DNA from: Superficieibacter sp. 1612_C1
GTDB taxonomy: Bacteria > Pseudomonadota > Gammaproteobacteria > Enterobacterales > Enterobacteriaceae
Assembly (NCBI RefSeq): GCF_015234305.1
Contig: NZ_JADGMI010000001.1
Span: forward strand, 248,001-312,000
Direction of reading: 5' to 3'
DNA length: 64,000 nt
In this document: piece after piece, positions 18,064 to 27,959 of the stretch
Position numbering within the stretch: the first letter of the stretch is position 1
Layout of the letters: each line of letters starts with the position of its first letter
The notes under the pieces: generated by a model
The model's database searches: none
The model's input: the letters and a program-made list of their open reading frames with translations, nothing else
Told to the model about the DNA's origin: nothing
Position numbers and translations under genes: made by a program

Positions 18064-18849
18064 TTAAATCTCGACGTCGCGATTACAATCTTTTGAATAG
18101 ATATAGCTGAACGCTTCACCACGTCCGACGCCATACCCGGCCTGCAATGAGTAGGCTCCCATAAAGATATAATCCCCTTTTTGTACCGGTACCCAGTTAT
18201 TATCCAGGTTATAAACCCCTTGACCGGAAAGAATATAGGCACCATGCTCCTGGACATGGGTTTCGATATAGCCGTGGCTGGCACCGGGCGCGAATGACAG
18301 AATGTGCATATTCATATCAAAACCCAGATCTTTTGGCAGGAAATCCAGCAAAATAACATCATCCATGCCTTCATAATGAATGCGTTCCAGCTGGCTGGTA
18401 TTGCCGCTCACCAGATAAGGCGCGTGCCCGGCCACCGGAATATAGCGACGTTTATACAGGAAGATCTGGCTGTCGCCACTCTGATCGTTGGTAAACGTCA
18501 TGATGACGCCTGGCGGACAATACAGATAACCGCCTTCGGTTAAGCTAAAGGTTTTCCCTTCGGCCTGGGCGGACACTTTCCCGGAAATGACATAACAGAA
18601 CGTTTCAATGCCTTCGCCGCCAAATCCTGCCGTATTACCGCCGCCCTGATGCAGCGTCACCAGATAATCGACAAACGTCGCGCCCAGTTTTGGCGTCGAC
18701 AGGATCGTCGCATCGCAGTTTTCAAAGCCGGGAATGCTATTTTTTACCAGGCCATCAGGCGTCAGTAGCGCATAGTTACCGTGTTTAACAATGGCACGGT
18801 TTGCCAGTAGATCGTTACGATAACCGGTAACGTTATTCAGATATCCCAT
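18064..18849 (-). CDS. allE: (S)-ureidoglycine aminohydrolase
   Basis: A 261-residue bicupin (E. coli AllE/YlbA is 261). It releases ammonia from (S)-ureidoglycine to give (S)-ureidoglycolate, acting right after AllC and preventing racemisation. The N-terminal cupin covers about 50-130; the Mn-binding C-terminal cupin (about 175-245) shows SHGYIETHVQEHGAYILSGQ with its ligands. AAGGA precedes the start. It is the last gene of allD-allC-allE, nine bases after allC. Confidence 0.95.
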   Translation of the reverse strand: MGYLNNVTGYRNDLLANRAIVKHGNYALLTPDGLVKNSIPGFENCDATILSTPKLGATFVDYLVTLHQGGGNTAGFGGEGIETFCYVISGKVSAQAEGKTFSLTEGGYLYCPPGVIMTFTNDQSGDSQIFLYKRRYIPVAGHAPYLVSGNTSQLERIHYEGMDDVILLDFLPKDLGFDMNMHILSFAPGASHGYIETHVQEHGAYILSGQGVYNLDNNWVPVQKGDYIFMGAYSLQAGYGVGRGEAFSYIYSKDCNRDVEI

Positions 18850-18858
18850 GAGTGATCC

Positions 18859-20094
18859 TTAATTTTTCCAGGCCAGTTGATACAGCATCAGCGCCAGCGT
18901 TTTAACGCCTTCCGCCAAATCGTCGATATGGGTGCGTTCTGCCGGGTTGTGGCTGATCCCTTTTATGCTGGGCATAAAAATCATGCAGGTCGGCACGCGC
19001 GGGGCGAAAATCTGCGCATCGTGACCAGCACCGCTGTGCATCACGCGATAATTCAACCGCTCTTTTTCACACAGTGCGGTGAGCTGCTGCACCAGCCCGG
19101 CATCCATCGGCACCGGGGCTTCATCCATCCACAAATCGATATCAATAGCGATATTCATCTCAGCGCAGATGGCGCGCATGTCGCCTTCGAGAACCTCGGT
19201 AAAAGCACGCAGCGCCTGCGCATCGGTATGACGGCAATCGATGGTAAAGACGGTTTTACCCGGCACCACGTTTACCGTATTGGGCTGCGGCTCGACTTTA
19301 CCGAAGGTCAGCACCAGCGGATCGCCATGCGCTTTGGCTTTGGCGATCGCTTCGCAGCAAATGCGGCTGAAAGCGTGAACCGTATCGCGGCGATAGCGCA
19401 TTGGCGTGGTGCCCGCGTGGTTCGATTCACCGTCAAGGGTGATGGTATAGCGGCGCTGGCCGACAATCGCGTTCACCACGCCGACGGACTGGCCGTTCGT
19501 TTCCAGTACGCAGCCCTGCTCGATATGCAATTCCACAAAGGCTTTAATATCCTGACGCGGCGTCAGCGGCGCGGCGGGCAACGCAAAGCCGCACTCATTC
19601 ATCGCCGTCACGAAATTAATCCCGTGCGCATCGCTGATATTTTTTACCTCCGCCGGGTTGGCGAGGCCGAAAATATTTTTGCTGCCCCAGAAGACATACG
19701 GAAAGCGGCTGCCTTCCTCTTCTGCCATTGCGACTGCTTCCACCGTGCGCAGCGGTGCGCCGTAAGTCTCTTTTAACCAGCGCAGCGCCAGCCAGGCGGC
19801 GAGTGCGCCAAACTGACCGTCCAGATTGCCACCGTTAACCACGGTATCAATATGCGAGCCGCTTAAAATCACCTCGTCAGGAAATTGTGTTCCGGTCAGG
19901 CGACCATATAAATTTCCCACTTCATCAAAACGGGTGTCAAAGCCGCTTTCGGCCATGCGTTTTTTAAATTGCTGCTGCGCTTCCAGCCATTCACGAGAAT
20001 AAAGTAGTCTGGTCATCCCGCCTGTAGGATCGGCCCCGAAAGAGGAGAGCCAGGGTAATGTTTCTGCGATGGCATTGCGAAAATGATTTAACAT
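18859..20094 (-). CDS. allC: Allantoate amidohydrolase
   Basis: A 411-residue M20-family metal hydrolase, the same length as E. coli AllC. It converts allantoate to (S)-ureidoglycine, CO2 and ammonia. Signatures are GSHIDTVVNGGNLDGQFG (first metal ligands, bridging Asp), AMAEEEGSRFPY (general-base Glu), ELHIEQG, and HSGAGHDAQIFA near the C-terminus. It lies 21 bp after allD and nine bases before allE. Confidence 0.96.
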   Translation of the reverse strand: MLNHFRNAIAETLPWLSSFGADPTGGMTRLLYSREWLEAQQQFKKRMAESGFDTRFDEVGNLYGRLTGTQFPDEVILSGSHIDTVVNGGNLDGQFGALAAWLALRWLKETYGAPLRTVEAVAMAEEEGSRFPYVFWGSKNIFGLANPAEVKNISDAHGINFVTAMNECGFALPAAPLTPRQDIKAFVELHIEQGCVLETNGQSVGVVNAIVGQRRYTITLDGESNHAGTTPMRYRRDTVHAFSRICCEAIAKAKAHGDPLVLTFGKVEPQPNTVNVVPGKTVFTIDCRHTDAQALRAFTEVLEGDMRAICAEMNIAIDIDLWMDEAPVPMDAGLVQQLTALCEKERLNYRVMHSGAGHDAQIFAPRVPTCMIFMPSIKGISHNPAERTHIDDLAEGVKTLALMLYQLAWKN

Positions 20095-20115
20095 TCTTCG
20101 TACCTGTTTAAGATA

Positions 20116-21165
20116 TTATTGAGCAAACGGATCGCCGGTTTCATACGAGCGCAGATATAGCGCATCAGAAACCAGATAGTCATAAATATCATTAACAATC
20201 TCGATACCTTCTATCTCAGACTGTTTTTCATTAATATCCAGGTTCTGCCCTGGGTAATAAACCTGCTTAAAGCCAGGGGCCGGAGCGATCGCATTTAATT
20301 CACGCATTGTCTGGCTTAAATGCTGACGGAATAACGCGCCGGAGCCAAAGAATTCAGGATTAATCACCACGTGGAGCTGTCCTAAATTGCGGCCGGAGTT
20401 TAAGTCATCGTACATAGAGCTCACCTGACGGCCAAAAGGCAGGTTGAGCAGAATGCCGGAAAGTACGTCGATCATCATCATCAACCCGTAGCCTTTCGGC
20501 CCGGCGGCGGGTAACAGCGCGTGTACCGCAAAAGGATCCTTCGTGGGATGCCCTTTTTTATCGACAGCCCAGCTCTCCGGGATGCTCTCATTACGCGAGC
20601 GGGCATCCAGCACCTTTCCCCACGCCTGAACCGTGGTTGCCATATCGAAGGTCAGAATCTCACCGTTTTCTGCCGGTGCACAGAAGGCGAGCGGGTTGGT
20701 GCCATAGTAGATTTCTGCGCCGCCAAACGGCACCACCATCGGATCAGACTGGCAAAAAGAGAGGCCGATTAACCCTGCTCTGGCTGCCATCTGAGTGAAG
20801 TAAGAAATGGCACCGCTATGGCCCATGCGGCTGATACCGACCACCGCCACGCCGTTTTCCTGCGCCATCGTGATGGCGTGCTCCATGCCCAGTTTGGCCG
20901 CGACCTGACCCGCCGCGTTATTGGCATGCAGCGTGCCGGTACAGGGACCGGATTGTTCAAAACGGAATGTGGGATGGCAATTCGTACCCCCTTTCGAGAT
21001 CCGTTCCGCATAGTATTCCACGCGGACGGCACCATGCGAGTGAATACCTCGTGCGTCAGCATAAACCAGTACATCCGCCACCGTAGCGGCGTGCTCACGT
21101 TTAAGTCCTGCTTTGCTCAGCTTATTTTCGATAAGCTGATGGAGTGTTTCCCGACTGACTTTCAT
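20116..21165 (-). CDS. allD: Ureidoglycolate dehydrogenase (NAD+)
   Basis: A 349-residue malate/L-lactate dehydrogenase (LDH2/MDH2) family enzyme that oxidises (S)-ureidoglycolate to oxalurate under anaerobic conditions. Conserved features are the N-terminal HGAVRVEYY active-site region, MGHSGAISYFTQMAA, and the CQSDPMVVPFGG...GTNPLAF cofactor segment. Its product is the substrate of the divergently encoded FdrA/AllG/AllH complex. GGAAGACAG precedes the ATG. It is first in allDCE, activated by AllS in E. coli. Confidence 0.95.
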   Translation of the reverse strand: MKVSRETLHQLIENKLSKAGLKREHAATVADVLVYADARGIHSHGAVRVEYYAERISKGGTNCHPTFRFEQSGPCTGTLHANNAAGQVAAKLGMEHAITMAQENGVAVVGISRMGHSGAISYFTQMAARAGLIGLSFCQSDPMVVPFGGAEIYYGTNPLAFCAPAENGEILTFDMATTVQAWGKVLDARSRNESIPESWAVDKKGHPTKDPFAVHALLPAAGPKGYGLMMMIDVLSGILLNLPFGRQVSSMYDDLNSGRNLGQLHVVINPEFFGSGALFRQHLSQTMRELNAIAPAPGFKQVYYPGQNLDINEKQSEIEGIEIVNDIYDYLVSDALYLRSYETGDPFAQ

Positions 21166-21480
21166 CTGTCTTCCTTTTTTACGACGGTGTAGAGCATGAC
21201 TGCGGTAAACATACCGGGAAAATAAACTAAATTTGTGATCCAGACAGGCAAATAAATATAGTTAGAATTAATTTGATAATCATTTTGTCTTTTGTAGAGA
21301 AATTAAATTAATCACTATTTTTAAAAAACGGCCATCAATGAACGGGCGAATATTTAAATCCATTTGCTAATAAAATGAGTGTGACGTTAATCACTCTCTT
21401 CGCATTCAGATCTGTATACCGTGAACGCACATTAACCATGCTCGTTCAATTGCAATGAGTGCAATTACTGGGGAGTCGTT
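21166..21480. promoter_or_regulatory. Divergent allD-fdrA control region
   Basis: A 315-bp AT-rich spacer with no ORF. It should hold the AllS-dependent allD promoter and the fdrA promoter. The clearest element is a CRP-like site at 21380-21395. I could not define AllS half-sites with confidence. Confidence 0.6.
21380..21395. promoter_or_regulatory. CRP-like binding site upstream of fdrA
   Basis: TGTGA-CGTTAA-TCACT matches the CRP consensus TGTGA-N6-TCACA at nine of ten arm positions. It is centred about 93 bp upstream of the fdrA start, and an FNR-type reading fits worse. Confidence 0.6.
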
Positions 21481-23148
21481 ATGATCCATGCCTTTATAAA
21501 AAAAGGGTGTTTTCAGGATTCAGTCAGCTTAATGCTTATTTCACGGAAATTAAGTGAATCAGAAAATGTTGATGATGTATCGGTCATGATGGGGACGCCG
21601 GCGAATAAATCGCTGCTGGAAACCACCGGTTTCTGGCACGAGGATTTCGCGCAGGCCACGCCAAACGATATTTGTGTTGCGGTGCGGACTGACATCGACG
21701 ACACAACGATTATGCAGACCATTCTTCAGCAGCTGGAAGAGGCGCTGAAAACGCTGGCGCAGGGCGCGAGCGGTGGGCAGTCACTGCAACAGGTCAGGCG
21801 CTGGGAAAGCGCCTGCCAGAAGCTGACCGACGCTAACGTCACGCTGATTTCAATTGCCGGAGAGTACGCTGCGGAGCTGGCGCATCAGGCGCTCGATCAC
21901 AACAAAAATGTGATGATCTTCTCCGATAACGTGTCGCTGGAGGATGAAATTGCGCTGAAAACGCGCGCCCGTGACAAGGGGCTGCTGGTGATGGGGCCGG
22001 ACTGCGGGACGGCGATTATTGCCGGCACGCCGCTGGCGTTCGCTAACGTTATGCCGGAGGGAAGTATCGGCATTATTGGCGCATCCGGCACTGGTATTCA
22101 GGAGCTGGCTTCGCAAATTGCCCTGCATGACGGAGGGATCACCCATGCGATCGGCCTGGGCGGTCGCGATTTAAGCGCCGGGGTGGGCGGCATTAGTGCG
22201 CTGACGGCGCTTGAGATGCTGGCAGCGGATCAAAAAAGTCGCGTGCTGGCCTTCGTTTCAAAGCCACCCGCTGACGCGGTGCGCCAGCGCATTATTGCGG
22301 CAATGAAAGCGAGCGGCAAACCGGTGGTGGCACTGTTCCTCGGCTACCGTTCTCCGGTTTCGCGCGACGGTAACGTCTGGTTCGCGACGACGCTGGATGA
22401 GGCCGCACGTCTTGCCTGCCTGCTGGCGCGGGTGGCGGATCGTCGTCAGGCGCTTTCTGCTACCCGTAGTGGTGTGATCCGTGGACTTTACACCGGCGGC
22501 ACGCTGGCCGCAGAGGCCGCAGGCTTACTGGCAGATTATCTCAATGTCACTACTGACGCCGCGCACCCGCACGGGATGATGCTGGATGCGGCCGGTCATC
22601 AGGTTGTGGATCTGGGGGATGATTTTTATACCGTCGGGCGTCCGCACCCGATGATCGACCCTGCGCTGCGTAATCAGCTGATTGCCGATCTCGCCTTTAA
22701 ACCGCAGGTTCGCGTCCTGCTGCTGGATGTGGTGATTGGTTTTGGTGCCACCGCCGATCCGGCCGCTTCGCTGGTTGAGGCGTATCAGCGTGCGCGTGGC
22801 GGACGCGATACCGATCAACCGCTGTTTGCCATCGCCACCGTGACCGGTACTGAGCGCGATCCGCAGAGTCGCTCCCGACAAATCGCCACCCTGGAAGATG
22901 CGGGTATCACGGTGGTGGATTCGCTCCCCGAAGCGACGCTGCTGGCCGCTGAGCTGATCCGCTCACCCATCCCACAGAACCATCTCAAACCCGCCCGATT
23001 GCTGGAAGGCGTGGCGGTGATCAACGCCGGGTTGCGCAGCTTTGCTCTCGATCTTCAGGCTGCCGGAACGCCGGTTATTCATTATCAGTGGGCACCCATC
23101 GCGGGTGGCAATAAAAAACTGGCTCGTTTATTAGAACGTTTGCAATAA
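21481..23148 (+). CDS. fdrA: FdrA, oxamate carbamoyltransferase subunit
   Basis: A 555-residue protein, the same length as E. coli FdrA (also named AllF). It resembles the acyl-CoA synthetase/succinyl-CoA synthetase alpha fold: a Rossmann-like block with MGPDCGTAIIAGTPLAFANVMP and GASGTGIQELASQIA (about residues 170-215), and a second block with LYTGGTLAAEAAGLL. With YlbE and YlbF it splits oxalurate into oxamate and carbamoyl phosphate. GGGGAG precedes the ATG. It heads fdrA-ylbE-ylbF-ybcF, with gaps of 3-9 bp. Confidence 0.95.
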   Translation: MIHAFIKKGCFQDSVSLMLISRKLSESENVDDVSVMMGTPANKSLLETTGFWHEDFAQATPNDICVAVRTDIDDTTIMQTILQQLEEALKTLAQGASGGQSLQQVRRWESACQKLTDANVTLISIAGEYAAELAHQALDHNKNVMIFSDNVSLEDEIALKTRARDKGLLVMGPDCGTAIIAGTPLAFANVMPEGSIGIIGASGTGIQELASQIALHDGGITHAIGLGGRDLSAGVGGISALTALEMLAADQKSRVLAFVSKPPADAVRQRIIAAMKASGKPVVALFLGYRSPVSRDGNVWFATTLDEAARLACLLARVADRRQALSATRSGVIRGLYTGGTLAAEAAGLLADYLNVTTDAAHPHGMMLDAAGHQVVDLGDDFYTVGRPHPMIDPALRNQLIADLAFKPQVRVLLLDVVIGFGATADPAASLVEAYQRARGGRDTDQPLFAIATVTGTERDPQSRSRQIATLEDAGITVVDSLPEATLLAAELIRSPIPQNHLKPARLLEGVAVINAGLRSFALDLQAAGTPVIHYQWAPIAGGNKKLARLLERLQ

Positions 23149-23157
23149 GAGGTCCCT

Positions 23158-24417
23158 ATGTATACATCACTGGCGCAAGCCAATGCCGCAGTAATTGAAA
23201 AAATTCGTTGTGCGCGTCCGCACTGGCTGGATGTAAAGCCCGCGGGTTCACTGATTAGCGTGTTAAATCAGGGGAAAACCTTATTGCACGCGGGGCCGCC
23301 GATGCGCTGGGCCGATATGACCGGCCCGATGAAAGGAGCCTGTATTGGTGCGTCGCTGTTTGAAGGCTGGGCGAAAAATGAAAAAGCCGCGCTGGATATG
23401 CTCGAAAGTGGTGAAGTCACCTTTATTCCCTGTCATCACGTTAACGCCGTTGGTCCGATGGGCGGTATCACCTCCGCCAGTATGCCGATGCTGGTGGTGG
23501 AAAATGCCACCGATGGCAACCGCGCGTATTGCAACCTTAATGAAGGGATTGGCAAAGTGATGCGCTTCGGTGCTTATGGTGAGGATGTCCAGGCGCGTCT
23601 GCGCTGGATGCGCGATGTGCTGATGCCGGTACTGAGCGCGGCCTTAAACACGATAGAACGTGGTATCGATCTGACTGCCATGATGGGGCAGGGCATTACC
23701 ATGGGGGATGAATTCCACCAGCGTAATATCGCCACGTCGGCATTGCTGATGCGCGCGCTGGCACCGCATATCGTCCGCCTCGACCATGATAAGCAGCAGA
23801 TTGCAGAAGTGATGGACTTCCTCAGCGTCACCGATCAGTTCTTCCTCAATCTGGCGATGGCCTATTGCAAAGCGGCGATGGACGCCGGGGCGCAAATTGA
23901 GGCGGGCAGTATTGTCACGGCGATGACCCGTAACGGCAATATGTTCGGCATCCGGGTGAGTGGGCTGGGCGAGCGCTGGTTTACCGCGCCGGTCAATACG
24001 CCGCAGGGGCTGTTCTTCACCGGCTTTTCCCAGCAGCAGGCCAACCCGGACATGGGCGACAGTGCGATCACCGAGACCTTCGGCATCGGCGGCGCGGCGA
24101 TGATTGCGGCCCCGGGCGTGACGCGGTTTGTTGGTGCAGGCGGCATGGAAGCGGCGAAATCGGTCTGTGAAGAGATGGCGGAAATTTTCCTCGAACGCAA
24201 TATGCAGTTGCAGATCCCCGGCTGGGATTTCCAGGGCGCTTGCCTCGGGCTGGATATTCGCCGCGTCGTGGAAACCGGGATCACGCCGCTGATCAACACC
24301 GGGATTGCCCATAAGGATGCGGGTATCGGGCAGATTGGGGCCGGTACGGTGCGTGCGCCGCTGGCCTGTTTCGAGCAGGCGCTGGAAGCGCTGGCCGACG
24401 CGATGGGCGTCAATTAA
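23158..24417 (+). CDS. ylbE: YlbE (AllG), oxamate carbamoyltransferase subunit, DUF1116
   Basis: A 419-residue DUF1116 protein and partner of FdrA in oxalurate cleavage. Recognisable stretches are HAGPPMRWADMTGPMKGA, FIPCHHVNAVGPMGGITSASMPM, and DSAITETFGIGGAAM near the C-terminus. The frame is continuous here; the E. coli K-12 MG1655 copy is, as I recall, interrupted by a frameshift. AGAGGTCCC lies upstream of the start, nine bases after fdrA. Confidence 0.92.
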   Translation: MYTSLAQANAAVIEKIRCARPHWLDVKPAGSLISVLNQGKTLLHAGPPMRWADMTGPMKGACIGASLFEGWAKNEKAALDMLESGEVTFIPCHHVNAVGPMGGITSASMPMLVVENATDGNRAYCNLNEGIGKVMRFGAYGEDVQARLRWMRDVLMPVLSAALNTIERGIDLTAMMGQGITMGDEFHQRNIATSALLMRALAPHIVRLDHDKQQIAEVMDFLSVTDQFFLNLAMAYCKAAMDAGAQIEAGSIVTAMTRNGNMFGIRVSGLGERWFTAPVNTPQGLFFTGFSQQQANPDMGDSAITETFGIGGAAMIAAPGVTRFVGAGGMEAAKSVCEEMAEIFLERNMQLQIPGWDFQGACLGLDIRRVVETGITPLINTGIAHKDAGIGQIGAGTVRAPLACFEQALEALADAMGVN

Positions 24418-24426
24418 GGGCACCTG

Positions 24427-25236
24427 ATGAACATCATCCAGCCCATCCTTGCCAGCCAGCACGCGGCGGATTATCGCCAGGCGTGGCACCTTGCGGGCGT
24501 CTGGCGGCGGTCAATCAATCTGTGCAGCGACAGCGGCGAATTGTTAACGCTGCACCGTCGCGGCAGTGGATTCGGGCCTGGGGGATGGGTGTTGCGCTGC
24601 GAGGATTTTGACGCGCTTCGCGAGGCGCTGGACGGTAACGAGAGGCCGCAGGTCATCGCTGAGGGGATGAGGTTAGGGGCATTCACTCTGCGGACGCCGC
24701 GAAAATACTGTTCGTTACGTCTGATGCCTCACGCGCAGCCTTCTGGCCTTGCCGGGCATATGCTGATGCAGGGGGAGGAAACGGGGCTGTTCGGTCTGCT
24801 GGTGCAGGCCGTCAGCGCGCCGCTCGACGCTGAGTTGCTGCACTATCAGCGGAGTTTTGCCGCCGCGCTTACCGGAGAGGGCGTTGACTGGCGTCCCTGG
24901 CTGGGAAAAGGGCCGGGGCTGACGCCCAGTCACGACGACACGCTCACCGGCATGATGCTGGCAGGCTGGTACTTCGGTGCCCTGAAGCCCGCCGTTGCCC
25001 GGCGTTTTTTTGCCGCCTCCGGCAATCTGGCAGAGGTAACGACTATGGTGAGCGTGAGCTATTTGCGCTACGCCGCCGAAGGCTGCTTTGCCTCTCCACT
25101 TCTGCATTTTACCCACGCATTAGGCCGTAGCCGCCGCGTCCCTGAAGCGACGGAAGCGCTGCTGGCGCTCGGCCATACCTCCGGGGCCGACACCCTGCTG
25201 GGCTTCTGGCTGGGCCAACAAATTATAAAAGGATAA
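24427..25236 (+). CDS. ylbF: YlbF (AllH), oxamate carbamoyltransferase subunit, DUF2877
   Basis: A 269-residue DUF2877 protein, third component of the oxamate carbamoyltransferase set. The conserved core is [19 protein letters not shown] (about residues 157-175), a motif typical of this family. A downstream segment ends in [16 protein letters not shown]. It is nine bases after ylbE and three bases before ybcF, so it is certainly co-transcribed. Confidence 0.9.
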   Translation: MNIIQPILASQHAADYRQAWHLAGVWRRSINLCSDSGELLTLHRRGSGFGPGGWVLRCEDFDALREALDGNERPQVIAEGMRLGAFTLRTPRKYCSLRLMPHAQPSGLAGHMLMQGEETGLFGLLVQAVSAPLDAELLHYQRSFAAALTGEGVDWRPWLGKGPGLTPSHDDTLTGMMLAGWYFGALKPAVARRFFAASGNLAEVTTMVSVSYLRYAAEGCFASPLLHFTHALGRSRRVPEATEALLALGHTSGADTLLGFWLGQQIIKG

Positions 25237-25239
25237 ATC

Positions 25240-26133
25240 ATGAAAACGCTGGTCGTTGCCCTCGGCGGCAACGCATTATTACAGCGCGGGGAAGCGCTGA
25301 CGGTAGAGAATCAGTACCGCAATATTGAGAGTGCCGTCCCGGCGCTGGCGCGTCTGGCGCGGCAGTATCGGTTAGCGATTGTTCACGGCAACGGGCCGCA
25401 GGTAGGGCTGCTTGCATTGCAGAATCTGGCCTGGAAGGAGGTTGCGCCTTATCCGCTGGATGTGCTGGTGGCGGAAAGCCAGGGGATGATCGGCTATATG
25501 CTGGCGCAGCGTCTCGGTAGAGAACCCGATATGCCACCGGTCACCACGATTTTAACCCGTATTCAGATAGATAAAGACGATCCGGCCTTCCACTCGCCGG
25601 AGAAATTTATTGGCCCGGTCTACGCGCCGGAACAGCAGAATGAACTGGAAGCCACCTACGGCTGGCAGATGAAACGCGACGGTAAATACCTGCGCCGGGT
25701 GGTGCCTTCGCCGCTGCCAAAGCGCATCGAAGAGAGCCAGGCGATTGAACTGCTGCTTAAAGAAGGGCACGTGGTCATTTGCAGCGGCGGCGGCGGTGTG
25801 CCGGTGGCGCAGAATGGTCAGGGAACGGAAGCGGTCATTGATAAGGATCTGGCGGCGGCGCTGCTGGCAGAACAGATCAATGCCGACGGCTTAATTATTC
25901 TCACGGATGCGGATGCGGTATATGAAAACTGGGGGACGCCACAACAGCGGGCAATTCGTCAGGCTACGCCGGATAAACTGGCTCCGTTTGCAAAAGCGGA
26001 CGGTTCGATGGGACCGAAAGTGGCCGCCGTCAGCGGATACGTCCAGCGCCGGGGAAAACCCGCCTGGATTGGCTCGCTGACCCGGATTGACGAAACGCTG
26101 GCAGGGCAGGCGGGGACCTGTATTCGTTTATAA
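25240..26133 (+). CDS. ybcF: Carbamate kinase of the allantoin pathway
   Basis: A 297-residue amino-acid-kinase-fold enzyme (YbcF, also called AllK). It uses carbamoyl phosphate from the FdrA complex to make ATP, NH3 and CO2. Motifs are ALGGNALLQRGE (phosphate binding), VHGNGPQVGLL, ICSGGGGVPV, and ILTDADAVYENWGTP for nucleotide binding. The canonical arcC product is similar, but the operon position identifies this paralogue. REP elements follow before convergent purK. Confidence 0.94.
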   Translation: MKTLVVALGGNALLQRGEALTVENQYRNIESAVPALARLARQYRLAIVHGNGPQVGLLALQNLAWKEVAPYPLDVLVAESQGMIGYMLAQRLGREPDMPPVTTILTRIQIDKDDPAFHSPEKFIGPVYAPEQQNELEATYGWQMKRDGKYLRRVVPSPLPKRIEESQAIELLLKEGHVVICSGGGGVPVAQNGQGTEAVIDKDLAAALLAEQINADGLIILTDADAVYENWGTPQQRAIRQATPDKLAPFAKADGSMGPKVAAVSGYVQRRGKPAWIGSLTRIDETLAGQAGTCIRL

Positions 26134-26153
26134 TATCCGCCTCTGCACCCGAT

Positions 26154-26254
26154 TTGCCGGGTGGCGGCTTCGCCTTACCCGGCCTACAACAATTGTGTAA
26201 TCAGCGGGTTACGTTGAGCGTAGGCCCGCGCAAGCGAAGCGCCGCCGGGCATTA
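26154..26254. repeat. Pair of REP palindromes between ybcF and purK
   Basis: TTGCCGGGTGGCGGC...CCCGGCCTACAA (26154-26189) and the inverted type GTAGGCCCG...CGCCGGGCATTA (26220-26254). Both match the unit of the 17.6 kb array and again lie between convergent genes. Confidence 0.85.
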
Positions 26255-26267
26255 CGCGCAACCCGCC

Positions 26268-27335
26268 TTACGCCAGTTTCCCCTGTGCCCAGGTCAACCC
26301 GCTGGCATACTCCGGCGGTAACAGCGGCATCAACGCTTCCAGAGTAGCGCTGAGGCGATCCGTATCACTGTCATTAAGATTAAGATGCCCCACCTTGCGG
26401 CCCGGACGCACCTCTTTATCGTACCAGTGTAGATGGACCAGCGGCAGCTTCAGCCAGTCGTAATTAAGATCGGTGCCGATCAAATTCACCATCACCGACG
26501 GACTGTCGATCACCGGCTGTGGTAGCGGCAGATCGGTGATCGCCCGTAAATGCAGTTCGAACTGACTGATAGACGCGCCGTTCTGCGTCCAGTGGCCGCT
26601 GTTGTGCACGCGCGGGGCCAGTTCGTTGATCAGCAACCCGCCTGGCGTAATAAAACACTCCATCGCCATCACGCCGACATAATTCAGTTCGTGCAGGATG
26701 GCAGAAAGCATCGTTTCCGCCTGCGCCTGCTGCTCAGCATTGGCGCGCGGAAACGCCACGCTGGTACGCAAAATACCGTCCTGATGCAGGTTATGCGTCA
26801 GCGGATAAAACACCGTGGCACCGTCATGCCCGCGCGCGCCGACCAGCGACACTTCGCCGCTAAAGTTAATGCCCTGCTCAACGATGCATTCGCCGTAGCA
26901 ATCGTCCGGTAACTGTGCCGTCTCTGCCGCGCGTAGACGCCACTGCCCGCGACCATCATAACCGCCGACCCGGCGCTTAACGATTGCCAGCTCGCCGAGA
27001 CGGGCAAAAACCTCCGGCCATTCGTCGCGATTTGCCAGCAGCTGCCACGGGGCGGTCGCCAGACCGAGTTTATCGAACAGCTGCTTTTGCGTAAGACGGT
27101 CGGCGATAATCGGAAACACATCGCGATTCACAAACGCCGGATGACGCGCCAGCTCGCGGGTCAGGGCAGTCTCCGGCCAGCGTTCGATTTCAGCGGTGAT
27201 CACGCTCTGCGCAAACGGCACTGCTTCCGGTTCGGCATCCAGTCCGACCGGCCATACCGGGATGCCCAGCGGCTCACCTGCCTGACGCAGCATCCGGCCA
27301 AGCTGACCGTTGCCCAGAATACAAACCTGTTTCAT
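26268..27335 (-). CDS. purK: N5-carboxyaminoimidazole ribonucleotide synthase
   Basis: A 355-residue ATP-grasp enzyme (E. coli PurK is 355) that carboxylates AIR to N5-CAIR with ATP and bicarbonate in purine synthesis. The N-terminal [12 protein letters not shown], the [14 protein letters not shown] loop and the C-terminal [16 protein letters not shown] metal/ATP block are typical. The start overlaps the purE stop by four bases (ATGA), so the two are translationally coupled. Confidence 0.97.
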   Translation of the reverse strand: MKQVCILGNGQLGRMLRQAGEPLGIPVWPVGLDAEPEAVPFAQSVITAEIERWPETALTRELARHPAFVNRDVFPIIADRLTQKQLFDKLGLATAPWQLLANRDEWPEVFARLGELAIVKRRVGGYDGRGQWRLRAAETAQLPDDCYGECIVEQGINFSGEVSLVGARGHDGATVFYPLTHNLHQDGILRTSVAFPRANAEQQAQAETMLSAILHELNYVGVMAMECFITPGGLLINELAPRVHNSGHWTQNGASISQFELHLRAITDLPLPQPVIDSPSVMVNLIGTDLNYDWLKLPLVHLHWYDKEVRPGRKVGHLNLNDSDTDRLSATLEALMPLLPPEYASGLTWAQGKLA

Positions 27336-27841
27336 GCTGCACCCCGCGGATCCGGATTATCCAGCACCTCGTCGGTCTGCGTCTTACGCCACTCGACCAG
27401 ACGCTGATGCAGTTCAGCATCATGCTGCGCCAGAATTTGCGCCGCCAGCAGCGCCGCATTCGCCGCGCCCGCTTTACCAATTGCCAGCGTACCCACCGGA
27501 ATGCCGCGCGGCATCTGGACAATAGAATAAAGGCTATCGACGCCGCTCAACGCCACGCTTTGAACCGGCACACCCAGCACCGGCACCAGCGTTTTTGCCG
27601 CGATCATCCCCGGCAGATGCGCCGCACCGCCTGCGCCCGCAATAATCACCTGATAGCCGTTCTCCTCTGCGCTTTCGGCAAAGCTGAACAGCTTATCGGG
27701 GGTGCGGTGAGCGGAGACAACTTCAACATGGTGCGGGACGTTCAGAACGTCGAAAATTTCGGCGGCGAACTGCATGGTAGCCCAGTCGCTTTTGGACCCC
27801 ATCACGATGGCGACACGCGCCGGGTTATTGCGGGAAGACAT
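27332..27841 (-). CDS. purE: N5-CAIR mutase
   Basis: A 169-residue protein, the same length as E. coli PurE. It moves the carboxyl group of N5-CAIR to carbon 4, giving CAIR. Active-site segments are [20 protein letters not shown] and [11 protein letters not shown]. The ATG at 27841 is chosen from this match, although the frame extends to 27913. It is the first gene of purEK, and a perfect PurR box lies about 70 bp upstream. Confidence 0.97.
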   Translation of the reverse strand: MSSRNNPARVAIVMGSKSDWATMQFAAEIFDVLNVPHHVEVVSAHRTPDKLFSFAESAEENGYQVIIAGAGGAAHLPGMIAAKTLVPVLGVPVQSVALSGVDSLYSIVQMPRGIPVGTLAIGKAGAANAALLAAQILAQHDAELHQRLVEWRKTQTDEVLDNPDPRGAA

Positions 27842-27912
27842 GCGTCTGAAAACTCCTGTGGGTGTGCTGCACAGACTGCTAAGGCCACAAAGAATAGCAT
27901 GGAAAAACGGCA

Positions 27913-27928
27913 AGGAAAACGGTTGCGT
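27913..27928 (-). promoter_or_regulatory. PurR operator of purEK
   Basis: On the minus strand it reads ACGCAACCGTTTTCCT, matching every fixed position of the PurR consensus AnGCAAnCGnTTnCnT. It lies in the purE promoter region, as in E. coli. Confidence 0.85.
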
Positions 27929-27959
27929 AGCTGAATAGACCGATGATGACTACCACAAA

